A stretch of 41,262 bases of DNA. Origin: an uncultured Pseudomonadota bacterium. GTDB lineage: Bacteria > Myxococcota_A > Bradymonadia > Bradymonadales > Bradymonadaceae. This document shows, piece by piece, positions 23,938-32,261 of this stretch. Position numbers and translations under genes: made by a program. How positions within the stretch are numbered: the first letter of the stretch is position 1; every line of letters starts with the position of its first letter. A model generated the notes under the pieces. The model ran no database searches. It saw only the letters and a program-made list of their open reading frames with translations, and was not told where the DNA came from. The stretch lies in assembly GCA_950059285.1 (NCBI GenBank), contig CATLTV010000024.1, positions 1-41,262 of the forward strand, written 5' to 3'.

Positions 23938-24999
23938 GTGAAAATATTCAATCGTTCCAACAATGTAAATGTGACATCATCGGATGCATTTCCCGAGGGT
24001 GTGGCAGGAAAAGAGACGGCCAAGAAGTCGGGCGCCATGTCATTCATGAGAGATATCTTTGACAAGGCGACGTCGTTGCGTCCTGGGAGTATTGCAGAGA
24101 CGATCTGTGATCGCCTGGGGTTGCCCGAGAGTCTGGGGGATGTGGCAGGGATTTTTGGTTCACTGGCAACGATGAACCTGGTCGAGGTGACGGAACACGC
24201 GGCGGACTTGTGTAAGGATGTGGCTGAGAGAACAGGTCACGACAAGCTTGCAGGCTTTTGCGAAGCCTATGAGCAGAAGGTTGGGAATTTTAATAAAATC
24301 ACAGGGAAGCTGGCATTTATGGTGGGCTCCACACTGGCCACAGGAGGAGCTGGGGCGGCAGCGTTGGGCGCATCGACAGGAGCGGTTAGCATTGGGGGTG
24401 TGACCATGAGCGGTGCACAGCTTTTTCAGTGCGTAGGCCTGGTGGATCGTGCAATTGGCGCAGGTGAGTCATGGGAAGGTGGAGACAAGATGGGCGCGCT
24501 CAAGAGCGTGCTTGGTGTGGCGGGTGATGCGCTTGGTATGGGCGAGCTTGTGGGGCTTGATCCCAAACAAATTGGGGAGTTTCAGGAGATGCTCACCAAA
24601 GGTGGGTCTGTGCTCAACATGTGTGAGGGGTTGATAGGTGCGGATGGCGGAGTGAACAAGGGCCAGCTTGGCAAGCTCTTGTTGACAGCACTTGGACAGA
24701 CGGGCGTGGCGGATAACCTCTCGGGGAGTGATAACGCGTTGCTCCAGTCCATCGCCGGTATGCTTGGTGATGATGCGCAGTTCCCGGATGTGGTGTCACA
24801 GCTGTTGACACAGGTTGCGAGTGGCGCGCTTGAGGGAAGCAATGGCGAGGGAAAAGACGCAATAAACCAGATTGTGTCATTGCTTGTTGCTGGGCAGAAC
24901 GCACCAGAAGAGATGGGATTTTTGGGACAGCTCTTCAACATGGCGGCTCATGGACAGCAGGAACTCAAGGCATATCAACTCGCAGATATGAAGGTGTGA
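23938..24999 (+). CDS. Unknown Gly/Ala/Leu-rich hydrophobic protein
   Basis: The family is not recognised. The GTG at 23938 has AAGAGG 6 nt upstream and gives 353 aa; a GTG at 23893 is open but has worse spacing. There is no N-terminal signal peptide. Residues of about 130-185 form a hydrophobic Gly/Ala stretch (FMVGSTLATGGAGAAALGAS, then GGVTMSGAQLFQCVGLVD) that could insert in a membrane. The rest is small-residue-rich helices (KSVLGVAGDALGMGELVGLD). The next gene, 65 nt downstream, encodes a TPR protein. An export substrate paired with its TPR chaperone, as for type III translocators, would explain the pairing, but this is only inference. Confidence 0.78.
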   Translation: MKIFNRSNNVNVTSSDAFPEGVAGKETAKKSGAMSFMRDIFDKATSLRPGSIAETICDRLGLPESLGDVAGIFGSLATMNLVEVTEHAADLCKDVAERTGHDKLAGFCEAYEQKVGNFNKITGKLAFMVGSTLATGGAGAAALGASTGAVSIGGVTMSGAQLFQCVGLVDRAIGAGESWEGGDKMGALKSVLGVAGDALGMGELVGLDPKQIGEFQEMLTKGGSVLNMCEGLIGADGGVNKGQLGKLLLTALGQTGVADNLSGSDNALLQSIAGMLGDDAQFPDVVSQLLTQVASGALEGSNGEGKDAINQIVSLLVAGQNAPEEMGFLGQLFNMAAHGQQELKAYQLADMKV

Positions 25000-25064
25000 A
25001 CCTCAAACCCATAACAGTTTAAATTATTGAAACTAAACACTTTTAAAGTAAAAAAGGAAGAAAT

Positions 25065-25547
25065 ATGAAAGCCAATGCAATTGAAGAAGAGTTGATGGAG
25101 CACGAGAGTATTTTGAGTCATGTGCCATCGAGTTGGGTGGAGAGCTTGCACACTCAAATGATGGAGCACGCGAAGGCAGGGCGAGTGAGTATGGCGCTTG
25201 ATTATGCAAGAGGGGTTTTGATGGTGAACCCTGATGATGCGAGGAGTTGGTTGAGTGTGGGGATGTTGCACCGCGAGCTTGGTCAGCTTGGCGTGAGCGC
25301 GAAGTGTCTGGCGCAGGCATCGGCAAAAGATCCAGATTCACGTGCGGTGAAGCTTGAGCGTGGTGAGCTGTTGGTGTTGATGGGTGATGCGCGTCAGGGT
25401 TTGGAGTTGATTCGTGATGTCTTCTTGGAAGGATATCAGGAGGCTCTCCCTGTGGATGAGCAAGATATGATTACGTTAAGAGCGGGTGGATTGTTGGAGA
25501 GCGTGCAGCGTGTGGTGGATGCGCTTGAAGAGGTTCGAGCATCATAG
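25065..25547 (+). CDS. TPR-repeat protein
   Basis: A 160-aa cytoplasmic protein. A ribosome binding site (AAGGAAGAA) lies just before the ATG. Residues of about 40-125 hold at least two tetratricopeptide units: AGRVSMALDYARGVLMVNPD, then ARSWLSVGMLHRELGQLGVS ending in KDPDS, then a third partial unit (GDARQGLELIRDVF). The size and arrangement resemble SycD/LcrH-type chaperones, but generic TPR scaffolds look the same. It probably binds the product of the gene upstream. A very long hairpin follows 15 bases after its stop. Confidence 0.85.
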   Translation: MKANAIEEELMEHESILSHVPSSWVESLHTQMMEHAKAGRVSMALDYARGVLMVNPDDARSWLSVGMLHRELGQLGVSAKCLAQASAKDPDSRAVKLERGELLVLMGDARQGLELIRDVFLEGYQEALPVDEQDMITLRAGGLLESVQRVVDALEEVRAS

Positions 25548-25561
25548 GATGTGAGCACGAA

Positions 25562-25645
25562 AGTGAAAAGGCGAACGCGTCGGGGGTGGGCGCGATGTTG
25601 CTTTGGCAACATCGCGCCCACCCCCGACGCGTTCGCCTTTTCACT
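25562..25645. terminator. Perfect hairpin, 40-bp stem, 4-nt loop
   Basis: The arms 25562-25601 and 25606-25645 are exact reverse complements around the loop TTTG. It lies between convergent genes (TPR protein on plus, histidine phosphatase on minus) and merges at its right edge with a copy of the dispersed repeat. It is the longest stem in the window. A bidirectional terminator is the simplest reading. Confidence 0.8.
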
Positions 25646-25664
25646 GTAAAAGTTTTACACCACT
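25641..25664 (+). repeat. Dispersed palindromic repeat, copy C
   Basis: It contains TGTAAAAGTTTTACA flanked by TCAC on the left and CCACT on the right. All 24 bases match the minus strand of 81-104. It overlaps the right foot of the 40-bp-stem hairpin and lies 3' to both neighbouring genes. Confidence 0.6.
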
Positions 25665-25678
25665 ATACATATGTGTAG

Positions 25679-26314
25679 TTATGGGGCGAGCAGCAGGCTC
25701 CATGATTGTTGTTCAGGGTGCCAACGTATGACAAAGAGTGTGGCGTTGGGGATGCGAGAGAAGGCGCTTTGTTGATCGGGGAGCAGTGTGCCAAGGACAT
25801 GTCTTACGACACCGCCATGGCTGGACATGGCGATGGTTTCACCAGCGTGTTTTTCCTTCCATGTATTGATCAAAGCGCAGGCACGTTCCACGACTTCAGC
25901 GCGTGACTCGCCATCTTTGAATCGGAGGTCTTTGGCCTCGGGGTGTCCAGGATCACCAAGCCAGAGGTCAATAAAGCGTTGGCCCATGAGCTCGATTGAT
26001 TCATCGCGAGTGAGTCCTTCAACCTGTCCCATGCGAGCTTCGCGAAGATCGGGAGTGGTGGTGACAGGGATATCAAAAACATCGGCGACAGCCTGTGCGG
26101 TGTGTGATGCACGTTTCAGATCACTGGAGTAAATGTGCGAGATGGGGAAGTCGTCTGCAAGCGATTGGCACTGGTCAGCGAGCGCCTGTGCTTGTTGTTG
26201 GCCGACTTCATTGAGAGGAATGTCAATGTGGCCCTGAAAGCGGCGATCCACATTCCACTGTGTTTGTCCGTGTCGAAAGACGCAAAGGGTGAGTGCTTGA
26301 GATGTCTGTGTCAT
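25679..26314 (-). CDS. Histidine phosphatase family protein (phosphoglycerate mutase-like)
   Basis: A 211-aa phosphatase of the histidine-phosphate branch. The ATG at 26314 begins MTQTSQALTLCVFRHGQTQW, with the phosphorylated His at H15 in the RHG motif. The catalytic acid lies in LREARMGQVEG, and the second His in SSHGGVVRH. FQGHIDIPLNEVG is typical of cofactor-independent phosphatases such as the GpmB and CobC groups. All catalytic residues look intact. The substrate cannot be assigned: a sugar phosphate, nucleotide or alpha-ribazole phosphate are all possible. The frame is open to 26413, but the extension is not supported by homology. There is no strong ribosome binding site. It converges with the TPR gene. 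Confidence 0.9.
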   Translation of the reverse strand: MTQTSQALTLCVFRHGQTQWNVDRRFQGHIDIPLNEVGQQQAQALADQCQSLADDFPISHIYSSDLKRASHTAQAVADVFDIPVTTTPDLREARMGQVEGLTRDESIELMGQRFIDLWLGDPGHPEAKDLRFKDGESRAEVVERACALINTWKEKHAGETIAMSSHGGVVRHVLGTLLPDQQSAFSRIPNATLFVIRWHPEQQSWSLLLAP

Positions 26315-26496
26315 AAGAGGTGTCGTGTATGTTAGAGCGTAATAAAGAAGAATCTGTCGTGAAAAGCTTGTGTAAAGGTTGAATTTCAGTGTCGTAAAAA
26401 CAGAAGGTAACACAGCTACATTTCTTGGTTTTCACTCCTTGAACTTCAATCCTTTCTCCTTCGCTCTTCTTCCAACAGCTCCTTCTCTATCACGCT
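26315..26496. other. Point of GC/AT-skew reversal; possible replication terminus region
   Basis: Counting the plus strand in 60-base lines: 26281-26340 has 22 G and 7 C, 26341-26400 has 14 G and 5 C, 26401-26460 has 7 G and 17 C, and 26461-26520 has 7 G and 20 C. The same polarity holds for many kilobases on each side. A switch from G-rich to C-rich along the plus strand is the pattern of a terminus. No perfect dif site is visible. The closest partial likeness is TAACACAGCTACATTT at 26408-26423, which is not good enough to call. Confidence 0.55.
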
Positions 26497-28050
26497 CTAA
26501 TTTGCAAAAAATGAGCGCACGCTGTTCACCAACACACCATCACGGACAATCTCTGCTGCCCTCTCAATATCGGGGTAAAGCACCCTGTCCTCATGCATAA
26601 ATGGCACATGTTGCCTGAACATATCCCTCGCCTTTTTGGTCCCCTCACCCAGCGTATAACCCTCACGTAAATCCAACGCCTGCGCTGCGATCAACAACTC
26701 AATACCAAGAATACGCTCCACATTGGTCAACGCCTTCCATGCATGCAAACCTGCATGCATCCCCATGGATACGTGATCCTCCATGTTCGCACTCGTCGGA
26801 ATCGAATCAATCGATGCTGGCGCTGCTTGCAACTTGTTCTCCGACACCAACGCCGCCGCGACATACTGTGGAATCATCATCCCCGAGTTCAAACCAGGAT
26901 TTGATACCAAAAACGCAGGCAACCCCTCCGAGAAATGCTTGTCTGTCAACTTTGCGCTGCGTCGCTCCGAAATGTTGCCCAACTCAGCAAGCGAAATCTT
27001 CAAATAATCCAACGCCATAGCAACTGGCTCGCCATGGAAGTTTCCGCCTGAAAGAATCGATCCTTCTGGATCATCTTCTGATGGCATAAAGATCAACGGG
27101 TTATCTGTCACCGCATTGGCCTCGGTCACAATCACGCCCTTGACGTAATCCAACACATCACGACACGCACCATGCACTTGTGGCATACAACGCAAGCAAT
27201 ACGAATCCTGCACGTAGTCCGCCTTGTTGGGAATCTCCCCATCCTTGGCTCCCGCCAACTGACTTCCCGCCAACAGATTACGCACGTTCCTTGCGCTGTC
27301 GATCTGTCCCTTGCGGCCTCTTACAGCATGAATCCTGTGATCCAACGCAGCGGTCCTTCCTGCCACCGCCTCAAGGCTCATCGCCCCCGTGATGTCTGCC
27401 GAGTTCAACAATCTCTCGGTTTGACCCACCACAACCGCGCCAAGCGCAGTCATCGCCTGTGTACCATTAAGCAGCGCCAAACCTTCCTTGTAGGTCAATC
27501 TCACAGGATCCAAACCTGCTCGCTGCATCCCACGCATACCCTCGTAGCGCTCACCCTTGTATACAACCTCACCAAAACCAATGATCGGCAGACACATATG
27601 TGCCAATGGACACAGGTCACCGCTTGCTCCCACACTCCCCATCTCGGGAATCACAGGGTGCACGCCTCGGTTAAGCATCTCCACAAGAAGATCCAGTGTA
27701 CTTAATCTGATGCCCGAATTCCCCTTGGACAACGCATTGATTCTGAACAACATCATCGCCCTGACGACTTGCTCTGGCAACGGCTGACCCACGCCGCAGG
27801 CGTGACTCATCAACAGACGCTCTTGCATCACCTCTGCATCTTCTGGACGAATCACCTGATCTCGGTTTGCACCAAAACCTGTCGTCACACCATAGATCGC
27901 ATCCCCACTCTGGGCTCGCTGACGAATAAACTCCGCCGATGCCTCTACCGCGCTACGCGCGTCCTCCCCTAACTCAACCTTCTTGTACCTGAACACAACT
28001 TGCTCGATCGAATCAAAGTCAAGCTGATGTGATAATGTCAATGTAATCAT
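26497..28050 (-). CDS. hutH: Histidine ammonia-lyase
   Basis: This enzyme deaminates L-histidine to urocanate, the first step of histidine breakdown. It has 517 aa, the usual length. The MIO cofactor-forming triad is A142-S143-G144 in GSVGASGDLCPLAH, the same numbering as Pseudomonas HutH. YGVTTGFGANRD at about 53-64, GNFHGEP and the QDSYCLRCMPQVHG stretch are also family-typical. All key residues are present. The start has AGAGGTAAAGGT upstream. No hutU, hutI or hutC lies nearby, so the rest of the pathway must be elsewhere, or the enzyme may serve another role. The two neighbouring minus-strand genes are functionally unrelated. Confidence 0.95.
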   Translation of the reverse strand: MITLTLSHQLDFDSIEQVVFRYKKVELGEDARSAVEASAEFIRQRAQSGDAIYGVTTGFGANRDQVIRPEDAEVMQERLLMSHACGVGQPLPEQVVRAMMLFRINALSKGNSGIRLSTLDLLVEMLNRGVHPVIPEMGSVGASGDLCPLAHMCLPIIGFGEVVYKGERYEGMRGMQRAGLDPVRLTYKEGLALLNGTQAMTALGAVVVGQTERLLNSADITGAMSLEAVAGRTAALDHRIHAVRGRKGQIDSARNVRNLLAGSQLAGAKDGEIPNKADYVQDSYCLRCMPQVHGACRDVLDYVKGVIVTEANAVTDNPLIFMPSEDDPEGSILSGGNFHGEPVAMALDYLKISLAELGNISERRSAKLTDKHFSEGLPAFLVSNPGLNSGMMIPQYVAAALVSENKLQAAPASIDSIPTSANMEDHVSMGMHAGLHAWKALTNVERILGIELLIAAQALDLREGYTLGEGTKKARDMFRQHVPFMHEDRVLYPDIERAAEIVRDGVLVNSVRSFFAN

Positions 28051-28167
28051 ACCTTTACCTCTTAAACGACGACGACGAAAAAATGCTCAACAAGACCGAT
28101 TTCAGACACATAGTCTCACTGACACAACCACACCTAGAAGCAAGTACTCACCACTGGCAAGCAAAAT

Positions 28168-29301
28168 CTATGACGTCGTCAGCATAAACTCCCCTCCTCC
28201 CATCACCTGACCATTGATCTTTAACTCAACCTTGTGCTCACCCTCATAATATCTACGCGTTGTAATCGTCTTGATCGCGTGCTTCTTCGACAACGTCACG
28301 GTCTCTTTTGCCCCAAGTTCCAACACCTTCCACTTGAACACCTTCTCACTTCTCCCCCCATTTGCCTTGACGTGGTGAATCACAAAATCAACCACAAGAT
28401 CTTGCGGCTCTTCCGAGGTCGATACCAACACAACCTTGAGCTTGAGCGGATCTCCATCCAAACTCACATCCTCACTCCATGTAAAACCCTCAACATCAAC
28501 GTCAACCTCATCGCTAAAACCAAGCAACGCCAACGCTCCCACATCCCCCTTCTTGACCAACGAACGCAACGCATGCTTCTTCACCCACGCCCTGCGGGCT
28601 TTGATCTCCCCCTCGCCCTCTTCCCACTCCGCAAGCTTCTCAACTACCCAATCACCATGCAATCGCGTCATATCATTGAGGTTGTTAGCCACACTTCGTC
28701 GCACATAGTCCGACTCATCATCCTTCAATTCATGAATCAAATCATACACTTGATCCTGATTCTCAACGAGCCACTTCACACGAATCCCCCAGGGCAAATA
28801 TGCCCGCGTTCCCTCGGACACCAACCTGCGCACATGCTTTGACTCATCTGTAACCCACCCCTCAAGCACTCGCCAGGTCTCCTCACGATGACGCTCAAGA
28901 AACGGCCGAATATCAAACTCGCCCGTAAAATACGTCGTCAGCTCCTTGAGCCCCTCAAGTGATAACGCCACTTCATCCAAACCACGCAAACTCACCCACG
29001 CGGTTAATGGCCACAGCTCAAACGACTCAGCGGTATCCCCCCCTCCTAAACCTGCCAACTCTCGCAGTGACAACACCGCATCAAGCTGCGCTTCATACCC
29101 AGAAAATGCATCGTCCAGAATCTCCCCCAACGCACACGCCACGCGTTGCACCCTCGCTTTTAACTCAAGCTCAACAAGCTCACGTTTCACCTGCTCCATC
29201 ACACCTAACGCCAACGCTCCATCTACACCTTCAACTCCTCTCAACCCATCACACAATCGTTCACAATACGCTTCAGATATAATTTCCTTAAAATTCATCA
29301 T
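28168..29301 (-). CDS. alkC: DNA alkylation repair glycosylase, AlkC-like
   Basis: A 377-aa HEAT-like-repeat DNA glycosylase that removes cationic alkylated bases such as 3-methyladenine. The start MMNFKEIISEA has GGAGGTGAA just before it. I use the first Met (29301), but the second (29298) is equally good. Family signatures are VRRSVANNLNDMTRLHGDWV and KKHALRSLVKKGDVGALALL, both typical of AlkC. The C-terminal ~110 residues (KLKVVLVSTSEEPQDLVVDF onwards, ending MGGGEFMLTTS) form the Ig-like domain known to complete DNA binding in AlkC. No membrane or export signal is present. A terminator-like hairpin stands in its leader, so expression may be controlled after initiation. Confidence 0.9.
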   Translation of the reverse strand: MMNFKEIISEAYCERLCDGLRGVEGVDGALALGVMEQVKRELVELELKARVQRVACALGEILDDAFSGYEAQLDAVLSLRELAGLGGGDTAESFELWPLTAWVSLRGLDEVALSLEGLKELTTYFTGEFDIRPFLERHREETWRVLEGWVTDESKHVRRLVSEGTRAYLPWGIRVKWLVENQDQVYDLIHELKDDESDYVRRSVANNLNDMTRLHGDWVVEKLAEWEEGEGEIKARRAWVKKHALRSLVKKGDVGALALLGFSDEVDVDVEGFTWSEDVSLDGDPLKLKVVLVSTSEEPQDLVVDFVIHHVKANGGRSEKVFKWKVLELGAKETVTLSKKHAIKTITTRRYYEGEHKVELKINGQVMGGGEFMLTTS

Positions 29302-29658
29302 TTCACCTCCAAAGTTTAAAATCTCACAACCTGAACAAACTAACAGCACCAACACACGTGCTCAACCAAGAAAAAAGGAGCGCCATGAAATCGAAATTTC
29401 ACAACGCTCCTTTTACCGTGGTGGCCATCAGTGGGTGCCTAACGGCCTATGTTTACGGTCAATAATGCAGTTTACACAGGTTCATCTTCCTGAAAAGTCT
29501 TTTTATTATCAGACAGATATAGAATGATATTTCTAATTGAAGCTGTCATGACAGTTTTGTATGTGCAACTTTTTCACCTTGTCTTTAACCTCTCCGTGTT
29601 ACCTTTTGATTTGGCCATTTTAGACCTCTTACACTCCCTCTTCCACTGACAACAAACT
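29302..29658. promoter_or_regulatory. Divergent intergenic region with alkC leader structures
   Basis: This is the gap between divergent alkC (minus) and murF-alr (plus). Besides the hairpin at 29373-29414 it holds a 12-bp perfect palindrome, CTGTCATGACAG (29543-29554), that could be an operator. On the minus strand an 8-codon frame (MNLCKLHY then stop) lies near 29460-29490, with AGGAAG directly before its ATG. ACCGT/ACGGT and GGCC/GGCC pairs between 29415 and 29460 could fold. No promoter hexamers were assigned with confidence. Confidence 0.4.
29373..29414 (-). terminator. Terminator-like hairpin in the alkC leader
   Basis: The arms AAAAGGAGCG (29373-29382) and CGCTCCTTTT (29405-29414) enclose an inner stem TGAAAT/ATTTCA with loop CGAA. 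On the minus strand the structure is followed directly by a run of six T. That makes it a good intrinsic terminator pointing at alkC, about 70 nt before its start codon. No gene on that strand lies upstream within the window's gap, so attenuation of alkC or the end of a small RNA is likely. Confidence 0.6.
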
Positions 29659-32118
29659 ATGCTCACGCTCCCCTTTCTACGTCAGGCTCTGCCCGACAAT
29701 TTTTTTTACTTGCATCAAACAACCGTTCCAAAAAACCTCATTTGCACTATAGACTCCCGGTCACAGCTCTCACCAAATTCACTCTTCATTGCCTTGCGAG
29801 GGGAACGTTTTGATGGCCACGACTTCCTTGAAGATGTCGCAAAAGCTGGTGTGCAGGCCGTTCTTGTCGAAGACCTTGAGCGTGTCAAAAACCTCCCCTT
29901 TACACTCGTCATCCACGCGAAAAATTCCCTGCGATCACTGCAAAACATCGCCGCGCTCTGGCGTCAGCAACACCACACAAAAGTCATCGGCATCACAGGC
30001 TCTTTTGGTAAAACAATCACCAAGGAACTCCTCAGCGCGATCCTCTCGCAACGCTTTACTGTCTACCGCAGCCCTGGCAGCTACAACTCTCAGACAGGCG
30101 TCCCCCTCAGCGTCCTGAACATTCAGGCTGAACACGACATCGCCATCATTGAGGCTGGCATCAGTAAACCTCAAGAAATGCAACACCTTGAACATATCAT
30201 CAAACCTGACCTCGGCATCCTCACCTCCATCGGTCTTGCTCACCCCAAAGGGCTCCCCACCGAAGACATCACTCGCCAGGAAAAGATGATCCTCTTTGAA
30301 CACATCAAAGATAAACACCATATTACAACCCCTGACTTCGCCTTCCCAAAGCTTATCACCTCAAGCTACAGCCCTTCATCCTCAAGCTGGAACCTCTCCG
30401 TTCAGCTCTCCCCTTCCGATGCATCCACACATACATTCACGCTTCATGCACCTGGACCTCATATGCCACGGCTCGCATTGATGTGCATCAAGGTCGCCTC
30501 CTCTCTTGGCTGCTCCATTCATGACATCCGACAGGGCTTAGCAAGCTACCAACCCTCACCCATGCGGCTTGAGGTCCACACTACACCAGACCAGATCACA
30601 CTGATCAATGACACCTACAGCGCAGACCCCGTGAGCGCAAAAGCCGCTGTAGAAACACTCATACAACATGCTGGTAAACAAAGAAAAATAGCAATCCTTG
30701 GCGAAATGCTAGAACTCGGAAATCAAAGCCAACACGCACACAATGAGCTTGGCCAGTGGCTCGCAAACACACACCAGATCGACCAGCTCATCACAGTGGG
30801 CCAAAACGCCCGCTGGATCGCTCAGGGCGCTCAATCCTCTGGATTCCCCTCAGAACACATCCTCACCTGCCAGAACCTCGACGAACTTGGCAAACTCCTC
30901 ACACAAAACACACTCCTTCAACCTGGCGATGTGGTCCTCTTTAAAGCATCGCGTGCCATCGGCCTTGAACGTGTCGCCAAACTCTACCTCGAAAGCCTCG
31001 GACCAACTCGACTCACTATCAACCTCGGGGCAATCAAGGACAACTTCCACATCCTCAAACATCACATCCCCTCGGACACCAAAATACTCGCTGTTGTCAA
31101 AAGCTTTGGTTACGGCAACGATGCAACGCGCGTCTCCATGACCCTCATTCGTGAAGGCGTCAACGCACTCTCAGTCGCTTACGCCGATGAAGCTATCCCG
31201 CTCCGAAAAACAGGGATCAACCTCCCGATTCTTGTCCACAACACCCTTGATGAAGACCTCGAGAAAATCGTCAAATATAACCTGACTGCGTTAATTTACT
31301 CGGCAAAAACAGCAGAGCGCCTCAACCATATTTCAGAGCAAAATCAATCCATTACACCTGTGCACATCAAGATCGACACGGGCATGAATCGGCTTGGCCT
31401 ACAACCCCATGACGTCGACGCCTTCATCCAACAGATCAAACATCTCCAACACCTTGATATCAAAGGCATCATGACACACCTCGCGGCCGCCGACATCGCC
31501 GAGGAAGACGCCTTCACACACACACAACTTGACCGCCTGAAATACGCCATCAATATACTGCACACCCACGACATCTATCCTTCTGAAATCCACGCCGCCA
31601 ACACCGCCGCATCCTGGCGATTCCCTGAAGCAAGCTTTGATATGGTTCGTGTTGGTCTTGGCCTCTACGGACTTGATCCAAGTCATGATGTCCAGGTCGC
31701 CCATGCGCCCTTGAGAGAAGCTCTTCAACTCTCCACAAGAATCATCCACTTACATACCGTAAAACAAGGTGAATCCATCGGTTATTCAAGAAGCTACGTC
31801 GCCCCTCATGACCAACTCATCGCCACCATCGCCATCGGTTACAACGACGGTCTCTCTCGTCAAATGAGCAATGGCGGACAGCTCCTCATTCGTGAAACCC
31901 TCTGTTCCATCGTGGGTAAGGTCTGCATGGATGTCTGTATGGTCGATGTCACTCATATCGCTGACGCCGTGCAGGTCGGTGATGAGGTCGTGATCTTCGG
32001 TCAACAAGGCTCTCAACACCTCCATATCAACACCATGGCTGAACGCTGCAACACCATCTCCTATGAGCTCCTCTGCAACATCTCCCCACGCGTCAGAAGA
32101 ATCTTTATTACGGACTGA
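29659..32118 (+). CDS. Bifunctional MurF / alanine racemase fusion
   Basis: An 819-aa cytoplasmic fusion that joins two steps of peptidoglycan precursor supply: alanine racemase makes D-Ala, and MurF adds D-Ala-D-Ala to UDP-MurNAc-tripeptide. The N-terminal ~450 residues are MurF, with ATP loop GITGSFGKT, the following YRSPGSYNSQTGVPLS, and GEMLELGNQSQHAHNE. The C-terminal part is racemase, with PLP-binding K481 in AVVKSFGYGND and the catalytic Tyr Y728 in GYNDGLSR. VGKVCMDVCMVDV is the conserved segment beyond it. Both halves look intact. The same domain order is common in Bacteroidetes. The start ATG has no clear ribosome binding site. The gene is divergent from alkC. Confidence 0.92.
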   Translation: MLTLPFLRQALPDNFFYLHQTTVPKNLICTIDSRSQLSPNSLFIALRGERFDGHDFLEDVAKAGVQAVLVEDLERVKNLPFTLVIHAKNSLRSLQNIAALWRQQHHTKVIGITGSFGKTITKELLSAILSQRFTVYRSPGSYNSQTGVPLSVLNIQAEHDIAIIEAGISKPQEMQHLEHIIKPDLGILTSIGLAHPKGLPTEDITRQEKMILFEHIKDKHHITTPDFAFPKLITSSYSPSSSSWNLSVQLSPSDASTHTFTLHAPGPHMPRLALMCIKVASSLGCSIHDIRQGLASYQPSPMRLEVHTTPDQITLINDTYSADPVSAKAAVETLIQHAGKQRKIAILGEMLELGNQSQHAHNELGQWLANTHQIDQLITVGQNARWIAQGAQSSGFPSEHILTCQNLDELGKLLTQNTLLQPGDVVLFKASRAIGLERVAKLYLESLGPTRLTINLGAIKDNFHILKHHIPSDTKILAVVKSFGYGNDATRVSMTLIREGVNALSVAYADEAIPLRKTGINLPILVHNTLDEDLEKIVKYNLTALIYSAKTAERLNHISEQNQSITPVHIKIDTGMNRLGLQPHDVDAFIQQIKHLQHLDIKGIMTHLAAADIAEEDAFTHTQLDRLKYAINILHTHDIYPSEIHAANTAASWRFPEASFDMVRVGLGLYGLDPSHDVQVAHAPLREALQLSTRIIHLHTVKQGESIGYSRSYVAPHDQLIATIAIGYNDGLSRQMSNGGQLLIRETLCSIVGKVCMDVCMVDVTHIADAVQVGDEVVIFGQQGSQHLHINTMAERCNTISYELLCNISPRVRRIFITD

Positions 32119-32121
32119 ATA

Positions 32122-32148
32122 CATCGATGTCCCAAGAAGACATCGATG
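32122..32148 (+). terminator. Hairpin, 10-bp stem, after the murF-alr fusion
   Basis: CATCGATGTC (32122-32131) pairs with GACATCGATG (32139-32148) across a 7-nt loop. It begins 4 bases past the murF-alr stop. No T tract follows, so termination is likely but not certain. A related GACATC recurs twice just downstream. Confidence 0.45.
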
Positions 32149-32261
32149 CGACATCAGAGGACATCACCCATGTCTGGTAACTCACAGATGATCTCCCTAG
32201 CCTGACCATCAATGCGCACACATCGCGCCAAGATAGATTCAGTCAAAAGCGGAGGTCCTAC

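Noticed and set aside
26306-26337. dif-like arms: CATAA and TATGTTAGAG around the start of the histidine phosphatase gene
   Set aside because: The spacing between the arms is about four bases too long for a XerCD site, and the XerC-side match is poor.
26700-29300. Long open frames on the plus strand opposite hutH and alkC
   Set aside because: They are mirror effects of the strong C/A-rich composition; the minus-strand products match well-known families over their full length.
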